This document shows positions 50,601 to 61,589 of a stretch of 64,000 nt of DNA, in pieces. The notes under the pieces are model-generated. The model was given only the letters and a program-made list of their open reading frames with translations. It ran no database searches and was not told the DNA's origin. The position numbers and the translations under genes are program-made. The first letter of the stretch is position 1. Each line of letters starts with the position of its first letter. Source of the DNA: Blastobasis lacticolella (Eukaryota; Arthropoda; Insecta; Lepidoptera; Blastobasidae); the NCBI GenBank assembly GCA_905147135.1, contig LR990048.1, positions 12,322,563 to 12,386,562 on the forward strand. The letters run 5' to 3'.

Positions 50601-52040
50601 TAGTGCTGTATATATAGACGGGTAGTTACATAATAGCTGACAGATAGTGAACAGAGTTTATGTTTTGCTTACATCAAATGCAGCGCGTTGTCTTATCGTT
50701 TTAAGTATATTGTTTCATGTAATATTCTACAGAATTGATATAAAGTGAACACTCCGACATTACTTCTTTTTGATTGACATTTATGTCAGCGGATAAAGCG
50801 AACATTTCGCTGTAATACCACTCCACGTACACGTACCTACATCTCAATAAATATAAATAACATCCCGCGCTCCATTCTAAGCCGTGTTATTGTGTTAAAA
50901 ACAGAATATATTTCTCGTCGAAATAAAACATATTTCACAGTGAAATTCTTGTCGATCGAGCAGCCGCTTTGTCTTGCTCGTTTTCTTGCATTTTTCCCGC
51001 TTGATTTGTGTTCTATGAGTATTCCAGTGCGGCTCAACCCGCGCCCAGCGCCCCAGGGAATATTGGATATCTGTCATAAGTCACAAGATTTCGCATACCG
51101 ACTCTATAATGCACCGCCGAGTGCATACAAAGTGGGCTCGATTTATATTACTTCCCAAAACTTTCAGCGGCTGTAATACTCGTACCTAGCCACTTTAACC
51201 TTTTAGAAACACGTGAGTCTCCCCAGGCTGAATCCGCTTTTAGTGAACCCATTTGCCCGCATCGGGAAATGTCGTTTATTGTTTTTTTATGGTATTCTCT
51301 CTAAAACAGAGACACGTCCTTACATCGTACAAAACGGGGAAAGCAAAAAACTGGCGTAACGTTGTTTCTTTTCACCAACAAACCTATTTCGTTCTCTGCG
51401 GAAATAACGGGGAGTGACGAGAGAGAGCTCCAGAAATGTAATAATGCCTTTAATATCGTGTCTTAGATGGTTGTGTAAACATTCTTGGCGGTGCTGGAGT
51501 TATTATCGGGCTGCGGGATAATATGAATAATGAAATGAATCCCATAGACCCAGCATAGGCTTAAGTAAATGAGGTAAACGATCTAATTGTGAACGCAATA
51601 TTAGAGTTAATAACCGCCGCCGAGGGCTCTTGTGGACTTATTAAATTATGATCTCTTGGGGCGATAGCGCGGTTCAATTTACAAAAAGTGTTCGGCGAAA
51701 TGCCGTAGATTTCGACACTGTGGCGATGGTGAATGTGCGACGTCTTGGATTTCGCAGCGTATTCTGCGTAAATGTCGCAGCCATTGCCCAATATTGTGGC
51801 TCATAACACGCGCGCTACCTCAAGGAAATGATGAACGATACGCGGTATACATTTGCCATTTTTGCATTTATTGCTACACGATCGTAACATATGCGGATGT
51901 CGGGTTATTACAGCCACTGCATATTTCATTATTCCAGCGTAACGGATCTCGACAGGTATTTTCCGCGGAAAAGTGTGCTCGTATTATGCTACTCTTAGTA
52001 CAATAGTCTATAATATAGCGAATGGGGGAAAGTGGGATAA
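50601..52040. other. Repeat-poor, non-coding stretch
   Basis: Unlike most of the window, no SINE, LINE or MITE piece is recognisable here, and many CpG-containing words occur (51480-51990). ORFs are short and unconvincing. Confidence 0.3.
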
Positions 52041-52165
52041 TCGATGATCTGTTGTTTAGTTGGTTAATATTTTAGTCTAATTTAAAGTTTAGTCTGCTAC
52101 GCGGAGGTCCCGGGTTCGATTCAAAATTATGAATTTAAATTTCTGTTACGAGTTTGGGTGTTTTA
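52041..52165 (+). repeat. SINE-B head and linker, degenerate
   Basis: CTGTTGTTTAGTTGGTTAAT, GGTCCCGGGTTCGATTC and TTTAAATTTCTGTTACGAGT match the first half of SINE-B. Confidence 0.55.
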
Positions 52166-52254
52166 AGTATAATATAAATTTATTAGTTAGAACGCGCTGG
52201 GAAAAATATAAAAAAATGCTTTACATTATACTGTGTCATTCCCATTTATAAAAT

Positions 52255-52435
52255 TCATCATCATCTCAGCCGTTGTACATCTACTGCAGAACATACCCTT
52301 GTTACACTTCTTCACACCGACCGTAGCTGTGCCTCTTGCATCCATCGACTCTCGTCCATCTCGTGGGTTCTCGCCATTCAAGAACATTTCCGCCACATCG
52401 GCCATCGGTCTATCTGCAGTATCCGGGCAATATTA
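52255..52435 (-). repeat. LINE (RTE-like) 3' end, degenerate
   Basis: ATTCATCATCATCTCAGCCG followed by GTACATCTACTGCAGAACAT and CGTCCATCTCGTGGG is the reverse complement of an eroded RTE-type C-terminal end with its GAT tail. Confidence 0.45.
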
Positions 52436-52462
52436 GTACCTGTATATATAAGTTTATATAGT

Positions 52463-53399
52463 ACTATAGGTCGACAACTTAACTGCAGGGGCAGGGAGCA
52501 CAAAGGTTTCTCAGTGCACCCGCTGACTCCGCACAGCGCGGTTGGTTATTTTGCTACGGACTCTCTGAATAACGCACACGAGGTTAATTTACCGATGATA
52601 AATCCCGAGGTAGAGGTTTGAAAATGTTTGTTAAAAAAATTAATAGAAACACAGGGGTTTCCAAAGTATGCGCCGTGGAGAGCAAAGAGGGGCGCTGTGA
52701 GGCGCTCCCATATTCTCGTCTCAAAACTAAACTTAGATGTTCATATGCACATATTAAATCATCATCATCATATCAGCCGTAAGATGCCCACTGCTGGGCA
52801 TAGGCATCCCCCAGAGATCTCCGCATTCCGCTACACCTGCGATCTTTACCAGATCGTCGGCACACCTAGTGGGAGGCCTACTCACGCTGCGTCTTCTGGT
52901 ACATGATCGCCACTCGAGAACTTTCCTGCCCCATAGGCCATCTGTTCTGCGAGATATGTGCCCTGCCCGCTTGGCAATCTTTCGCAATAGTGCGCTTGCG
53001 GATTTCCTCATTCCTGATTCGATCGCGCAATGACACTCCAAGAATAGCCCTTTTCATCGCCCTTTGGGCGACAGTGAGTTTTCTTATAAAGCCCACAGTG
53101 AGCCATAAAATAAATATGAACAAAAGCTTATTTTATTGCACCGAATTAAAAATCGAGATTTAGTTTTAAAATTCATTGGGAAAGATTAGGTTTCTCGTCT
53201 CGGGATATTATATTTCATCTTGGGACAAGTTCGAGCATAATCTCGTGTGCATTCTTTTTCCGAGGAACCTCAACTCACGAAAGAAAATGCTTACTGCCCC
53301 GCGCCCCGCACCCCCGCGTACATCAACGAAAAATCACCCTCCCACCACCAATTACCTACCGCAGGCGATATACCAGTTAAGTTGTCGACCGATAGTGGA
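52463..53399. mobile_element. Inverted-repeat element, family F, copy 2
   Basis: The ends GGTCGACAACTTAACTG (52469-52485) and CCAGTTAAGTTGTCGACC (about 53373-53390) mirror each other. The interior (GACTCCGCACAGCGCGGTTG, GGTTTCTCGTCTCGGGATAT) matches the reverse complement of copy 1 at 18004-18918. It is interrupted by an RTE 3' end at 52755-53090 in a different relative orientation from that in copy 1, so the two RTE insertions are independent. Confidence 0.6.
52755..53090 (-). repeat. RTE-type LINE 3' part with frameshifts
   Basis: The minus strand encodes VAQRAMKRAILGVSLRDRIR and NEEIRKRT in one frame and GRKVLEWRSCTRRRSVSRPP and ADDLVKIAG in another, with the GAT tail complement ATCATCATCATCATATCAGC at its end. 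This is the RTE C-terminal region, dead by frameshift. Confidence 0.75.
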
Positions 53400-53454
53400 T
53401 TCGTGTACACGTTCTTTAGCCTACCTACCCTTTTTCCTTGTTTATTTTATTATT

Positions 53455-53572
53455 ATTGAATCACTCTATCTATTCTTCAAAACTGCATTAAAATCCGTTG
53501 TGTAGTTTAAAAGATCTAAGCGTACAGAGGGCGGGAAGCAACTTTGTTTTGTACTATGTAGGTATAAATAGA
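53455..53572 (+). repeat. Interspersed repeat family C, 3' half
   Basis: TTGAATCACTCTATCTATTC, CTGCATTAAAATCCGTTGTG and GGCGGGAAGCAACTTTGTTT give the block order of the family C 3' half. It lies just outside the family F copy. Confidence 0.6.
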
Positions 53573-54042
53573 TACCAAGCTACTAATATTATAAGGAGGA
53601 AAGGTTTGTACATGATTGTAAGTAAACATATAGTTCACACTCACGTAAAAGAAAACAAATTCTGTTAAACTCAACATGTAAATAAAGTGAATAATAGCTA
53701 TCTACGTACATAAATGTAAAGGTACGAATATTACAATTCGAAGTGAGTAGGAAACAAACAATTATCACACAACACACCCCCACACCGCATAAATATGAAA
53801 CCTAAACAAACATGAACAAAATTATTATCCGCGGAGTGATATTAAATTACGATCCCTCACACAAAAGAAAGGAAAACAGAAAACATACAATGATTATTTG
53901 AACGTCTTTCGTCTTGGAATATTGTCATAATAAAGGACTCGCGATTTCTTTTCTTGTCTTCGTGCAGATTAGCAATTAGGGTGGTGCTGACATTATTATT
54001 GGTACTGAGGCAAGAGAAAATTATTTTGTACTCTATAAGTAC
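53573..54042. other. No gene seen
   Basis: AT-rich spacer with no recognisable element. Confidence 0.3.
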
Positions 54043-54059
54043 AATTATGAATCATAGAT

Positions 54060-54135
54060 CATCATCATCATCATCATCTCAGCGTTATGTCCCGGTTGCG
54101 CTCGCGCACGACACGCGAGGGCCCGGGGTCCGCCT
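54060..54135 (-). repeat. Very short SINE-A insertion (76 bp) with 17-bp duplication
   Basis: ATTATGAATC(A/G)TAGAT flanks it: 54043-54059 and 54136-54152 match at 16 of 17 bases. The insert is only the 3' end of SINE-A (CATCATCATCTCAGCGTTAT, GAGGGCCCGGGGTCCGCC) in minus orientation, so reverse transcription stopped almost at once. Confidence 0.8.
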
Positions 54136-54152
54136 AATTATGAATCGTAGAT

Positions 54153-55277
54153 TTAATAGTCTGTGTTGGCGTGTGGAGAGTAGATTAACCGTGGTAATAA
54201 ATCCGACAACATGTGCGATGAAAGTGTAGATTAGAAAGTTCAACACCATTCTGAACGCGAATAATTTCGCAAATTAGATTACCTATGCGTCCAGATATTA
54301 ATCGTACGTTCCCGTATTGAAACTCTCGCATTCATGTTATTTGAAAAAATTACCATTATTCAAATGGTTAGTCAAATTAAAGAAAGGTTAGGTTAATGGA
54401 CGTTTATAATATTATTTTTAGGATTAGGATAAAGTTTTTGATGTTGTAGACTTTCCTTTTTTTATTTATGTAGTAACATAAGTAACATTACTTCAATAAA
54501 TAATCACAAAATTGTCAAATTATGGACGTTCGTTTGTTTGATAAGGTTAATGAATGTGGAAGAAGCGACAGAGATATGTAAGTACCGTAGGGAGTGAAAC
54601 AATGTGGTCTTTGCCTGTTTATTTGTAGTATATATGTTGCGAATACTATTAAAAAATATTGAATTTTTCTTGTCAAAAATCAAAGTTGAAAGGTTCGACT
54701 CAAGGTGAGGAGTTTAAAAATGGTCTTAGACCTCCGTCATCGATTTCAAATCAAATACTTTTACTAGTAATAAAACTTATCAGCGAAAAGTCGTTTGAGT
54801 AAAATTTGAACTTCGATGGAAGTTTCTACAATAATGAACTTACAAATCCACTTAAGGTTCATAATAACAGCTAAAGCTTTCAGCAGCAAGATACCGTAGC
54901 CAGACGCAGCAAGTAATTTCTAATTTGTTGTGCCAACTTTGAAAATTTCAACGAATGAAGTTCAGTACTCGTAAGTGGGGAACCCACCAGCGTATTGGCT
55001 TCACCCTGTACATGAATTAGCTGGGACGCGTACGCCGCTACTCGTCTACTTTCTAATTACTTAATCTTATACTTCTCTAACTTAGCTAACAACTTATCCG
55101 AGCCTAACTTTCCCTTTACCTGCCGTTCCGAGATCCACTATAATGTCTATAATTCATTCATTATGTAGAAACATGTTACGCCTCCAGCAGGATTCCTAAA
55201 ACTGGGAACATTCCCATTGCGTCATTTTAAATTACGGGCGGATGAATTTTAGAGTTATGTAATATAAATAAAAATAT
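54153..55277. other. No gene seen
   Basis: About 1.1 kb of AT-rich spacer with no ORF of note. Confidence 0.35.
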
Positions 55278-55698
55278 ACTTGGACAAATTTACACAGCTT
55301 CATCTAGCTCCAAACTAAACAAAGCTTGTACTATTGGGCTAGTTGTTTGATTTTTTTTGTGATTTATTGGTCACTGACATAACATCCAACAAATTGTAGA
55401 TACAAATAAATATAACAATAAATATAACAATTCTAACACCATTTAGAATTTAAGTCTAAATGGTGTTAGAATTATTGGCAACATCAGCATTTCAAACAAA
55501 AGCTTTGACAGCAAACATAAGTTAGCAAATGACATTTGTAACAAATAATAAAAAGATAAGTTTAATATAACTTTTATTCTTAAAGCTTTATAAAGATAAA
55601 TTACTTTCAAATGCATACTAAACCCTCTGGCGTGGTAAATCTCTTAAGCACTTATCCATTCAGGTCGTCACCGCTGAACCACTCCGGTCGTCAGTGTA
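55278..55698 (-). repeat. SINE-B copy, minus strand, with internal extra sequence
   Basis: The 3' end (CTTGGACAAATTTACACAGC, CTAAACAAAGCTTGTACTAT) lies at 55278-55340 and the head (CACTTATCCATTCAGGTCGT, GCTGAACCACTCCGGTCGTC) at 55650-55698. The 300 bases between are not SINE-B and include a strong hairpin, so a second insertion is likely. Confidence 0.5.
55429..55473. repeat. Perfect hairpin, 19-bp arms, 7-nt loop
   Basis: AATTCTAACACCATTTAGA at 55429-55447 is mirrored exactly at 55455-55473. It lies inside the sequence that splits the SINE-B copy and may be a compact MITE or a hairpin-RNA precursor-like structure. Confidence 0.7.
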
Positions 55699-56830
55699 GC
55701 TAAACTGTAACACCTCTTTTAAGAGAGTGGTGTAATCTCAGCTAATAATTAGGGATGAATTACGCCGAATGAAGGTGGCGTAAAGTTCAGCCATTAGGGG
55801 CAAGTGAAACATTACGTCGTGGGCGAGTGACGTAGGCTCACTTAATAAAGAGGAAAACTACTAAACATTAAAGGGTAAGGTATTACGCCGTTTAGGAGTG
55901 GCGTAAACTCAGCTGCACGAGATAATAAGGTACTTCTTTAGCATAGATGAATGTGTGCAATGATGCTTGATTTATGAGGATTATTAGGTATTATTAGTAT
56001 AGCAGTGGTATTTTAGGGCTGTTGCTGTGATGTGACGTGAGGATCGTTAAGATGATAATAACTATTTCGAACGTTTAGCTAAAAGGCAAACTTCCGTTAA
56101 GTAATTACCGTAGCCAATGGATGTTTGCGATATTTAAAATTCCTTATCATATTACGCAATTACCTACATTGCAAACGTGTGAGTAGTTCTTCAGAAACTA
56201 CTTACACGTTTCTGAAAAAATCATGTCAAAATTTTACAACAAAATCCACGTATCAAGTAATGAAATCCTTTACTCGGAGGTTACGACTATGTATCGCTGG
56301 AACCGCGCATGCTACCTACACGCAATAGAACGAATAGAACTACCTGGTTCACATCAAACAGACTCCTCCACATGACTGGATACTGACAAATTGCAATTAC
56401 GTTGATTTAATTGATGACATCATCTTTAAATGTCAAATCTATTACAGACGATTTGGTAGCAACCCGCACTTCAACCCCAAGACATTATTTCGCGACAACA
56501 TCGAAAACAGCCAAACGTGAAATATGTGCAACGGGAACAATCCCGAATGCGGTATTAAAGTGAAATGTACGCGTGGGTTTCATTAGACGGAACACAGCGC
56601 GTCCCTTCGCTAAATGGATGGATGTTTTGAGCCCGCCGCTTTGATGCAGACACAGGCCGCGGGCAAAGCCCCCTCAACCGGGTAACACCATCGCCAACAC
56701 AACTCAAATCAAATGAAGACTTCCATTGTCTGAACTAGTGGTAGAATTGTGAGTTTAGGTACACGATGTTATATAGATGTATAGACGAAATATGAATACC
56801 ATTTCTGGTGTCGTAATAAAAAATAAAAAT
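55699..56830. other. No gene seen
   Basis: It includes loose internal repeats of the type TTACGCCG(A/T)...GGCGTAAA(G/C)TCAGC at about 55760-55795 and 55875-55910. The ORF at 56125-56328 has no recognisable product. Confidence 0.3.
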
Positions 56831-57150
56831 AATCGTCTTGGCATTAATGTCCCGGTTGTTATTTCATTAGAATCCACCTTGACCATAATCCAGGATTTGG
56901 CAGATCAGATAATTTAATACAGTAAAGTGACTGCATATGACCTCCGTGATCCTGCTATTAGGGGAACCACACCCGATTGGATCATGGTTACACATTCAGT
57001 CGCCTGAATGTGCAGGTTTCATCAATATATTTTTTCTCATCGTAGGAGCATCGGTTAACATTCAACTAACGCACATAACTCAGAAAAGTACAGTGGGATT
57101 CGTACCCAGTACCTCTCGCTTACGTGTCGGATACCTTAACCAAGGTAGAG
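56831..57150 (-). repeat. SINE-A, minus strand, near full length
   Basis: It starts CGTCTTGGCATTAATGTCCC, has GATCATGGTTACACATTCAG and TGAATGTGCAGGTTTCATCA, and ends with the head complement GGATTCGTACCCAG and CTCGCTTACGTGTCGG. Confidence 0.7.
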
Positions 57151-57310
57151 ACAGATGGTTTCCAGTCAGGCACCAGTTAACCAGAAAATGGGCAACAGTG
57201 TGTTGGTTGAGTATCACTGCGATGTCCATCCCGCTTGCCAAGCTTGAAGATTATAGCAATACCGTCCACTCCAAGGTATTTCGCCATCTCACCTGGTGGT
57301 GAGTGACCAC
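57151..57310. repeat. Interspersed repeat, unnamed lepidopteran type
   Basis: GGTTTCCAGTCAGGCACCAG, AAATGGGCAACAGTGTGTTG and GCGATGTCCATCCCGCTTGC are followed by GCCATCTCACCTGGTGGTGA, a block sequence I associate with lepidopteran repeats. The open frames crossing it are not genes. Confidence 0.4.
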
Positions 57311-57693
57311 GAGAACGTTGTTGTAAAAATAAATATTTTATCAATAAAATTGTCCCCATTAAGTTGAGTTTACTCTTATAGGTAGGTCAGCTGTAGGTAC
57401 AGCTGAAGGCCGAAGAGTAAGTACTGGATTAAATGTAACACAACTATAGCTGTTTTTAATGTGCCTGCTATAAACGTTCTTATTGTGTAGGGCACAAAGC
57501 GCACGTAACGTTTGCCCGGAAAGGCCGGAGATTTGCACAAACAAGCACCTGGCAAGCTCTAATAGCCGAAAGCGGAGGCAGAAATTAGATGCCAACTAAC
57601 CGACGTGTTCGTTAGTGGAACCAGATCAAAGCCTTGGTCACGGCCATGGCTAGATCTTATCCTGAACGTGTAAATGATCAAGAGACCTATGTG
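57311..57693. other. No gene seen
   Basis: Spacer; the minus ORF at 57359-57595 has no recognisable product. Confidence 0.3.
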
Positions 57694-58040
57694 TAAGAGG
57701 AGTATTTACCAAGCGCGCTCCATACAAACGTGGTTTGATAATGTTTTCAATATTATGCTAGCACAGCAATATAATAGTGTAGACATGATCCAGAAATCAA
57801 AGTATATCTACGCTTGTGGTTTGTCAGATTTTCGTCAAATATATCGTTTCAAATGTGCGCCGGGCATTAAGATTTTTAAACAAATTTAAAACCCTTGTTA
57901 AAAAGAGTTCAATTTTTAAACAATATACTTATTACCGAAATGTGACAAACCACAAGCATAGATATAGATTGATTTCTGGATCACGTTATCACATTATAAA
58001 ACTCGTTTGTATGGAGCACGCTCGGAAATTGCTCCTCTTA
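57694..58040. mobile_element. MITE with long imperfect TIRs (347 bp)
   Basis: The left arm TAAGAGGAGTATTTACCAAG, CGCGCTCCATACAAACG and later GCTTGTGGTTTGTCAGATTT is mirrored by GTGACAAACCACAAGCATAG, CGTTTGTATGGAGCACGCTC and GGAAATTGCTCCTCTTA. The arms of about 150 bp fold around a GC-containing centre near 57860. Non-coding. A half copy is at 5225-5424. Confidence 0.7.
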
Positions 58041-58560
58041 AGATATTTTTGAAGATATTTTTAGGTTATGGTCACAGAGAAACATTAGTGGCGCGTCTCT
58101 AGAGCAAATAATGATTGACAGGCTGCATCTGACAGCAAACAAGCGGGGTCAGCTTTTCCCGTAGCCCAAACCCTGCTTACTAAAGAGCACCCTTGTTCCA
58201 GTTGTTTTCCAACATCTGTCGGTTACATAACATGTAGTTGCTTGCCTTTGGGTGGGTAGGTATCTATTGACTATAAGTGCTCTTCTGTCATGAGTGGCCG
58301 GAGCTTGAAACAGATTAAATAAGTATGTTTACCTTTTTTCGTCAATGTAAATACTTGCCTCATAAATTATTTTGTTTTTTACAAGTTCATTTTTGTATTT
58401 TAATTTATTGCTAGTAAATGTAAAATGTTGATAAAAATATTTTTTTATACATAGTATTGAAAACGAAACAGCAAATAAGTCATAATGAGCAGCTCATCCA
58501 GGTAGTTTACATACCAACGATTACACAAGATTTTAAATTAAAAAATAACTGATTACCAAA
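58041..58560. other. No gene seen
   Basis: Spacer with no recognisable element. Confidence 0.3.
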
Positions 58561-58836
58561 ATGAACCTTACCACAACATCTAATTTCAAAATAATTCAAT
58601 TCTCCTGTACTATCCTTCTGCTCCTTCTTATCTCCGTAATCTCTTTCACTTCTCCCAAGACTAAGACAAACCTGTCGCTCAAACGTAAAACGTTTCCTGG
58701 CCATCCCCATCCATCGCTCCGACTTCTTTTCCTACTCCATACACCCCCTCCCCCCATACACAGACACACAAACACCCACACTCACAAAGTACACACACAA
58801 CCTAAAAATATCAACATATTCTTTTCTTTAGATTAA
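58561..58836 (+). CDS. Possible small secreted peptide or first exon, weak
   Basis: The frame starts with ATG in a good context (CCAAAATGAACC) and opens with a hydrophobic segment MNLTTTSNFKIIQFSCTILL followed by LLLISVISF, which would serve as a signal peptide. A basic stretch (KTKTNLSLKRKTFPG) follows. After about residue 50 the protein becomes Pro/His/Thr-rich because it crosses a CA-rich microsatellite (58737-58805), so the true gene, if any, would have to splice before that. Overlapping minus frames exist. I recognise no family, and no transcript signals are clear. Confidence 0.15.
   Translation: MNLTTTSNFKIIQFSCTILLLLLISVISFTSPKTKTNLSLKRKTFPGHPHPSLRLLFLLHTPPPPIHRHTNTHTHKVHTQPKNINIFFSLD
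58737..58805 (+). repeat. CA/CCC-rich low-complexity tract
   Basis: CATACACCCCCTCCCCCCAT is followed by ACACAGACACACAAACACCC. It is purely compositional and accounts for the biased 3' half of the overlapping ORFs. Confidence 0.6.
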
Positions 58837-60559
58837 TAACCAAAAATTGTATTTTTTATCTTTTTTAAATTAACTCTGTAAAACAGATCCAGATGCGCTG
58901 GTGGAGGGCGCTGGCATACGTAACACAGTCTTTGACTAGCACGGTTGCCAATGTATTCGCATAACCCTGTACAATTTGTCTGAAATAAAGATTTGTTTGT
59001 TTGTTTGCTTTGTTGTGCATACTGCGAGACTGTGAATCTGTCTTTCACATGAGGTGCGTGACAGTATACAATAAGAATAATAGTAAATTAAGATTTATTT
59101 ATTAATATTATCACATTCCGCACTGCCTGCTTTTAAAAAGTGTGTCAAAAAGCGTTAATTACCTCTCTCTGTCTAGTCCTATGTATGTATAGTAAAATTC
59201 AAAATTAAAGTATTTACATTCACGATACACTTATTGAAAGTCATCATAAAATAAATAATCAACATAACACTTATGTAAGAATGCGCCGCGCGCAGCACCA
59301 TGGAGCTGGCTTAGTTTGCCTCAACGAAGACCACCACGCAAAGACTATGCTTGATGTGTTATATGCACTTAAATCCAGAGCCGTAAAAAATTATCAAAAA
59401 TAAAACTATACCGATCAAGTCACCGACCACCACATATTTTTAGAGGTCAGTAGATCAAATCGATCGATGCGTGAGTGTTATTCGTCTGTGGTCATGCCTC
59501 CCATCACCATGCTAGAATGACAAAAAAAAATTGGCAATCTTAGGTGTCAATGATGCCGCTCACGAAAACATTAGGTACATACAAATTCAAACAATTTAAT
59601 TGTATCATAATCTTATTAATACTATTAGGCAGTACACCAATAGGTGGGTCAACCATGTAACATTCCGTGACGCATTTCCAATAAGCACATGGTATCGCTT
59701 ACCTTTAATATTTGTGCAACACAAAGGTGCAACAGTGCTAACATTATAATGTAGTAATCAGTGTTCACTCTTTACCAGTGGAAAAAACAACAATAGCAGC
59801 TTCTATGTGTGCTGTTGCATGATTTAGGATGTGATGTGTTGCATGATTTAGTAATTTATAAGTTATTATAATAATTATGTACGTACACATTCATTATGTA
59901 TTGAAGCATGTATTTATGTATCTTTTTATTCTGTATTTTGCAAGTCGTTTCTGCGTTACTTTTATAACATCTCGCTTTTGTAAGCCTGCTGGATGAAATT
60001 TATTTTTAGAAATAAGTAGTGCCTATTGTGTCGTTTATAATTCTATTTTATTGTGTACAATAAAAAGATATATAAATAAAATCAGCAATTAAATAATATT
60101 TTATGACATCCGCTCGCCTCGAGGCGAACGTTTTTTAATTTAGATTTTTGGAATGAAAAATTTGATTGATTTAATTCATATTTTGCTATATGTAAAATAA
60201 TCTCACTTGACTATCACGAAATCGTTAATAGTCCTTCGTAGGTAATACACAGTATACGGTAGCTCGTCTACGATATGCTATCCACAATTGCGGGTAATAC
60301 TTAATTGAGCTGTCCAGGCTGCAGTGGGCGGCGGGTGGGCCATAACATCGTCAAAATAATTACATTTGCCGCCCGTCACACAATCTCCTTCATGTTGCAA
60401 GCCCCAACCCTACGTGCAGGGTTATTCCTGATAGGAAACTGCGACATATTTTCTATTAAACCTACATTTATAGACTACTTACTGTATTTACGCCCTCAGA
60501 TTCACCCGCGTGGACTACACGTTATATCGCGCAAGTAGGGGTAGGGAGCCTCAGTCTTG
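58837..60559. other. No supported gene
   Basis: A retroposon-like end (GAAATAAAGATTTGTTTGTT plus TTTG repeats, 58981-59010) is visible. The ORF at 60305-60538 has an alternative start and no motif. The rest is AT-rich spacer. Confidence 0.35.
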
Positions 60560-60672
60560 TTCCAGATCCTAATCCAGATTACTACAAAATTTCATCCAAA
60601 TCCGTTCATCCGTTTAGGTAAGAAGATATAACAAACATACAAACATTCGCATTTATAATATTAGTGCGATAA
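60560..60672 (+). repeat. Interspersed repeat family C-like 3' end
   Basis: AATTTCATCCAAATCCGTTC, ATCCGTTTAGGTAAGAAGAT and CGCATTTATAATATTAGTGC resemble the 3' ends of family C and related copies. Confidence 0.45.
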
Positions 60673-61190
60673 ATGAATATAACAAATAACTTGAAAAAAA
60701 GAATTCTCTCTTGGAAGTATTGTTTTAGTACTTTGAAGAAAATGAAGACAAAGTAATTTTTTTCTGCAAATGACACTGATTATTAGCTATTTTCTACGCT
60801 AACGCATTCTTTCTGAGAAATTTTCAAACAAGACCTATAAATAATAATAGTTCTTTATTTATATAAGATTTGTACATTACTTAGTTAGGTACACTTGTAG
60901 TACGTAGAATTAATATTTGTACAAATTAATTATTGAACCCTGATATCCAAACTATTCACAGGCCTGTATCTTGGAGATCAGTGTTCTACCGAAAGCCAAA
61001 GATGTGTTTTACTGTTACAACCACATTGAGCATTACCTGTACATGTATTGTACTTACAAATTGTTACATAGACAAAGAAGATTCTTGGTAATAAATTTAA
61101 CATTTTTGATAAATTTATAATGAAATATGTAAATATGACTACTTTATAAAACAAATGTGTTAATACTTTTTAACGACTGAAATAATAATC
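60673..61190. other. No gene seen
   Basis: AT-rich spacer with no recognisable element. Confidence 0.3.
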
Positions 61191-61193
61191 TTC

Positions 61194-61480
61194 TTACGCC
61201 AACATCATAATCGTCTCCAAGGCTTCAGCTGTCTTGGGATCGAGAGCGGCCACAGCAAGACACTGATACACGAGCAACATTGTTCAGCCAAGCTAGTGTA
61301 GAGCGTTCACATAGAACACTAATTTCCTTGTGGACACGCCCAGTTTGTAGCTTGTCTGGTGAGGTCAGGCGAATACTCGGCCACTGTGATGCATCACTCT
61401 CTCTCCTTACACGTTATAGAATGAAGAATGCGGCTAAGGATCTGGCGTGTTTATGGCGTTGGCTTTGCCCTTTCAATTTA
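61194..61480 (-). other. Coding-like fragment with 28-residue minus-strand frame, unassigned
   Basis: On the minus strand 61280-61194 reads MLLVYQCLAVAALDPKTAEA then LETIMMLA and a stop, which looks more like protein than the background. An adjacent minus frame (61290-61400) is also open. It could be the last exon of a gene or the end of a transposon ORF. I recognise no family and see no clear acceptor. Confidence 0.2.
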
Positions 61481-61589
61481 AAAAAAAACTAAGAAACCAA
61501 CAAAAATATCCTTTATCAACATAATATGATTTATCTAACTAAATTAAAGCCGGAAAGTTGCCCACTTTAAAAAAAAACTTTTTTTAAGT

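Noticed and set aside
50120..50617. 165-codon ORF (and the opposing 50254-50541 frame)
   Set aside because: The region is GC- and CpG-rich, which lowers stop frequency on all frames; the translations show no domain and no splice context.
52255..52436. 67-codon plus-strand ORF as a gene
   Set aside because: Antisense to an eroded RTE LINE 3' end; the plus-strand frame has no meaning of its own.
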